A DNA stretch of 64,000 bases from VAZQ01 sp963835165 (GTDB taxonomy: Bacteria > Pseudomonadota > Alphaproteobacteria > Rhizobiales > Xanthobacteraceae). The stretch lies in NCBI GenBank assembly GCA_963835165.1, contig CAWIGD010000050.1:1-64000 (forward strand). The letters run 5' to 3'. The position numbers and the translations under genes are program-made. This document shows, piece after piece, positions 61,299 to 64,000 of this stretch. The notes beneath the pieces are model-generated. The model saw nothing but the letters and a program-made list of their open reading frames with translations, ran no database searches and had not been told where the DNA came from. How positions within the stretch are numbered: position 1 is the first letter of the stretch; each line of letters starts with the position of its first letter.

Positions 61299-61365
61299 CG
61301 ATCCTACGCTCACTGTCGGATGACTACCCAATGACGCAACATCCGCCAATGGGACGCTGCCGGTC

Positions 61366-62971
61366 TTACTTGATCAGCGGCAGCTCGTTGTATTGATGGA
61401 ACGGCGGCGGCGACGGCAGCGTCCATTCGAGCGTGGTCGCACCTGCGCCCCATGGATTGTCCGCCGCTCTTTCCTTGCGCATGAATGCCTGGGCGACGCC
61501 GAAGAAGAACACCAGCGCGCCAAATCCTGAAAGGTAGGACCCGAGCGAGGAGACCATGTTCCAGCCGGCGAACGCATCGGGATAGTCGGCGACGCGTCGC
61601 GGCATGCCGGCGAGCCCAAGGAAGTGCTGCGGGAAGAAAACAATGTTGACACCGATAAAGGTGAGCCAGAAGTGCAGCTTTCCGATCGTCTCCGAGTACA
61701 TGTACCCGCTCATCTTCGGGAACCAGTAGTACCAACCGGCGAAGATGGTGAAGACGGCCCCAAGCGAGAGCACGTAGTGAAAATGCGCCACCACGTAGTA
61801 GGTGTCCTGCAGCGAGCGGTCGACTCCGGCATTGGCAAGCACGACGCCGGTGACGCCCCCGACCGTAAACAGGAAGATGAAGCCGATCGCCCAAAGCAAC
61901 GGCGTCTTGAACTCGAGCGAACCGCCCCACATGGTGGCGATCCAGGAGAAGATCTTCACTCCGGTAGGCACCGCGATCACCATCGTGGCAACCACGAAAT
62001 AAGCCTGCGTGGCGGTGGACATTCCGACCGTGTACATGTGGTGCGCCCACACCACGAAGCCGATGCCGCCGATCGCCACCATGGCGTAAGCCATGCCGAG
62101 ATAGCCGAACACCGGCTTTTTCGCGAAGGTCGCGACAACTTGGCTGATAATGCCGAAGCCCGGCACGATCAGGATGTAGACCTCGGGGTGCCCGAAGAAC
62201 CAGAACAGATGCTGAAACAGGATCGGGTCGCCGCCGCCGCCCGGCGTGAAAAACGTTGTGCCGAAATTGCGGTCGGTCAACAGCATGGTGATGGCTCCGG
62301 CGAGGACCGGCAGCGCGAGCAGCAGCAGGAACACCGTTACCAGCTGCGACCAGACGAACAGCGGCATCTTGTGCAGCGTCATGCCCGGTGCGCGCATGTT
62401 GAAGATGGTCGTGATGAAATTGATCGCGCCGAGGATCGAGGAGGCGCCCGCCAGGTGCAGCGCGAGGATGGCGAAATCGACGGCGGGCCCCGGGTGTCCC
62501 GTCGTCGACAACGGCGCGTAGATCGTCCATCCCGCGGCGACGCCCGGTGCGCCGGGCTCGCCCTCCACAAACAGCGAGATGATCAGGAGCGTAAAGGACG
62601 CCGGCAACAGCCAGAAGGAGATATTGTTCATGCGGGGAAACGCCATGTCCGGCGCCCCGATCATCAACGGCACCATCCAATTGCCGAATCCACCGATCAT
62701 CGCGGGCATGACCATAAAGAAGATCATGATCAGGCCATGCGCGGTCGTGAACACGTTGAACATGTGCGCGTCATGAAAGAACTGTAGGCCCGGGTGCATC
62801 AGTTCCAGACGCATCCCGATCGACAGCACGCCGCCGACCAGTCCGCCCGACGAGCGCAAACACGAGGTACATCGTGCCGATGTCCTTGTGGTTGGTCGAG
62901 TAGACATAGCGCCGCCAACCGTGCGGGTGGTCGTGGTGGTCCTCGCCGTGAACTTTCACCGTCGTAGCCAT
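61366..62971 (-). pseudogene. coxA: cytochrome c oxidase subunit I, one frameshift
   Basis: Main catalytic subunit of the aa3 oxidase. From ATG 62971: VHGEDHHDHPHGWRRYVYST, NHKDIGTMYLVFALVG. An extra C in the run 62846-62848 breaks the frame; removing it gives GGLVGGVLSIGMRLELMHPG and a complete protein of about 534. Haem and copper ligands are all present: FFHDAHMFNVFTTAH, HPEVYILIVPGFGII (cross-linked His-Tyr), WAHHMYTVGM. Everything after the break is intact, so an assembly error is likelier than loss of function. Confidence 0.93.
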
Positions 62972-63036
62972 GACTCAAGTCCTTCGCGTTATCGCCCGCT
63001 CACCATCCCACGCGCCGATCGGCATCATCGGGCGAT

Positions 63037-63876
63037 CTATTGCGCCGTCGCGACATTGGTCGGCGGCACCACTCCATCCCGGGCATATTTCTTCTTCGCC
63101 TCTTCGAGCCATGCGGCGAATGCCTGCTCGCTCACCACGTGAACGGCGATCGGCATGTAGGCGTGATCCTTGCCGCAAAGTTCGGAGCACTGGCCATAGT
63201 AGATGCCTTCCCGCGTCGCCTTGAACCAGGTCTCATTGATCCGGCCGGGAACGGCGTCGATCTTGATGCCGAATGACGGCACCGCGAACGAATGGATGAC
63301 GTCGGCGCCCGTCGTGATCACGCGCACGGTCTTGTTCACCGGCACCACCATCTCGTTATCGACCGCGAGGAGCCGCGGCTGGCCCTCCTTGCGCTCGCCC
63401 TCCTTGAGCATCAACGAGTCGAACTCGATCTGGCCGTTGTCCGGATAGTTGTAGCTCCAGTACCACTGCTTGCCCGTCGCCTTCACGGTCACGTCGGCAG
63501 CTGGGATATTGAGCTGGAAGAACAGAAGCTTGAACGAGGGCACCGCAATGACCATCAGGATGACGATCGGGATAATCGTCCAGGCGATCTCGATCAACGT
63601 GTTGTGCGTGGTCCGGGATGGAATGGGATTGGCGCGGGCATTGAAGCGCACAATCACGATCACCAGCAACACCAGCACGAAAACGGTAATGGCGGTGATG
63701 ATGTAGAGCAGAAAGTCATGAAACCAGACGATGTTCTCCATGACGGGCGAGGCTGATTGCTGCAGCCCGATCTGCCATGGCGAGGGCTGTCCGAGCCCGG
63801 CCAGAGCCGCTCCCTCGCTCGCCACGATCGCGAGCATCGTCACTGCCACTACGGCCAACCGCTTGAGCACCAGCAT
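63037..63876 (-). CDS. coxB: cytochrome c oxidase subunit II
   Basis: 279 residues from ATG 63876 after GAAGGAGC. Signal/leader helix, two membrane helices (IVWFHDFLLYIITAITVFVL, NTLIEIAWTIIPIVILMVIA) and a periplasmic CuA cupredoxin domain with YYGQCSELCGKDHAYMPIAV. KQWYWSYNYPDNG is the electron-entry segment. First gene of the leftward cox block. Confidence 0.96.
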   Translation of the reverse strand: MLVLKRLAVVAVTMLAIVASEGAALAGLGQPSPWQIGLQQSASPVMENIVWFHDFLLYIITAITVFVLVLLVIVIVRFNARANPIPSRTTHNTLIEIAWTIIPIVILMVIAVPSFKLLFFQLNIPAADVTVKATGKQWYWSYNYPDNGQIEFDSLMLKEGERKEGQPRLLAVDNEMVVPVNKTVRVITTGADVIHSFAVPSFGIKIDAVPGRINETWFKATREGIYYGQCSELCGKDHAYMPIAVHVVSEQAFAAWLEEAKKKYARDGVVPPTNVATAQ

Positions 63877-64000
63877 CGTCGGTATTGCTCCTTCGAATGA
63901 GGCTCTCGGGCGTCCGTCGCACCGCGCCGCCAACCCGAGCCGCTGCCGCCGCCCGATTGAGCGCAGCATCCGCCAAGGACGCTCTATCCTCGACGGGCTT
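63877..64000. other. upstream region of coxB
   Basis: 124 bp to the window edge; only the ribosome site at about 63887-63895 was recognised. Confidence 0.4.

Noticed and set aside
61624..62787. Long open frame on the plus strand opposite coxA (387 codons)
   Set aside because: Antisense shadow of a high-GC gene; charged Arg/His/Asp composition, no ribosome site, and coxA motifs are clear on the other strand.
1..64000. CRISPR array, restriction-modification or known antiphage defence genes
   Set aside because: No regularly spaced repeats and no Cas, methylase, retron or Abi-type proteins were recognised in the translated frames.

Overview
The window looks like chromosomal DNA of a high-GC alphaproteobacterium of the Bradyrhizobium / Xanthobacteraceae type (order Hyphomicrobiales). 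The signs are a C4-pathway 5-aminolevulinate synthase, a paired b/b' F0 ATP synthase operon, an aa3 cytochrome oxidase locus in the order coxB-coxA-ctaB-coxF-ctaG-coxC with SURF1 and DUF983, a GcrA-type regulator, EcfG-type (general stress response) promoters, and many tiny hypothetical proteins of families I associate with Bradyrhizobium relatives. No tRNA, rRNA or CRISPR array was recognised.

Bases 1 to about 26,850 are accessory, island-like DNA. They hold some forty very small genes (27-240 codons), many exported or single-pass membrane, separated by long non-coding stretches and terminators. Recognisable items are a Crp/Fnr regulator (broken), an exported beta-carbonic anhydrase, a zinc-ribbon protein, an H-NS-like protein, an IS481 transposase remnant, a lethal-factor-like metallopeptidase, a serine recombinase, and an integration module (winged-helix protein, AlpA-like protein, tyrosine integrase). 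Regulatory structure is rich: four EcfG-type promoters (about 7.0, 7.1, 9.0, 10.2 kb), four TGTGA-N6-TCACA boxes each just upstream of a small gene (about 19.1, 19.3, 19.6, 24.2 kb), four copies of a 66-70 bp repeat always in the same orientation relative to the next gene (11.3-14.8 kb), and two clusters of short motifs (CGGTTGC and CAGTGACGG) inside and beside DNA-binding protein genes.

Bases 27,000-32,200 are a junction zone: a histidine kinase, a Bug-type solute-binding protein, and a compact prophage-like module (DUF6456-like protein, GcrA-like protein, S24-type repressor, two small genes) in which CTAC-N5-GTAG operators flank the repressor gene.

Bases 32,250-64,000 are core-like. A catabolic cluster (flavin monooxygenase, isochorismatase-like hydrolase, dienelactone hydrolase, IlvD/Edd dehydratase) is followed by two exported proteins, hemA, an AbrB-type permease, a very large SSS-PAS hybrid kinase with a LuxR-type regulator, yjbQ, the F0 operon atpI-B-E-F'-F, a HAD phosphatase, and the leftward block running from coxB down to thrC, an M16 peptidase, an acetyltransferase and a lipoprotein. 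Haem, haem A and copper/oxidase assembly genes together support aerobic respiration.

At least eleven genes carry apparent one- or two-base frameshifts, nine of them in the island, but coxA and yjbQ too. Either the island is decaying, or the assembly has small indel errors, or both; I annotate the reconstructed spans.
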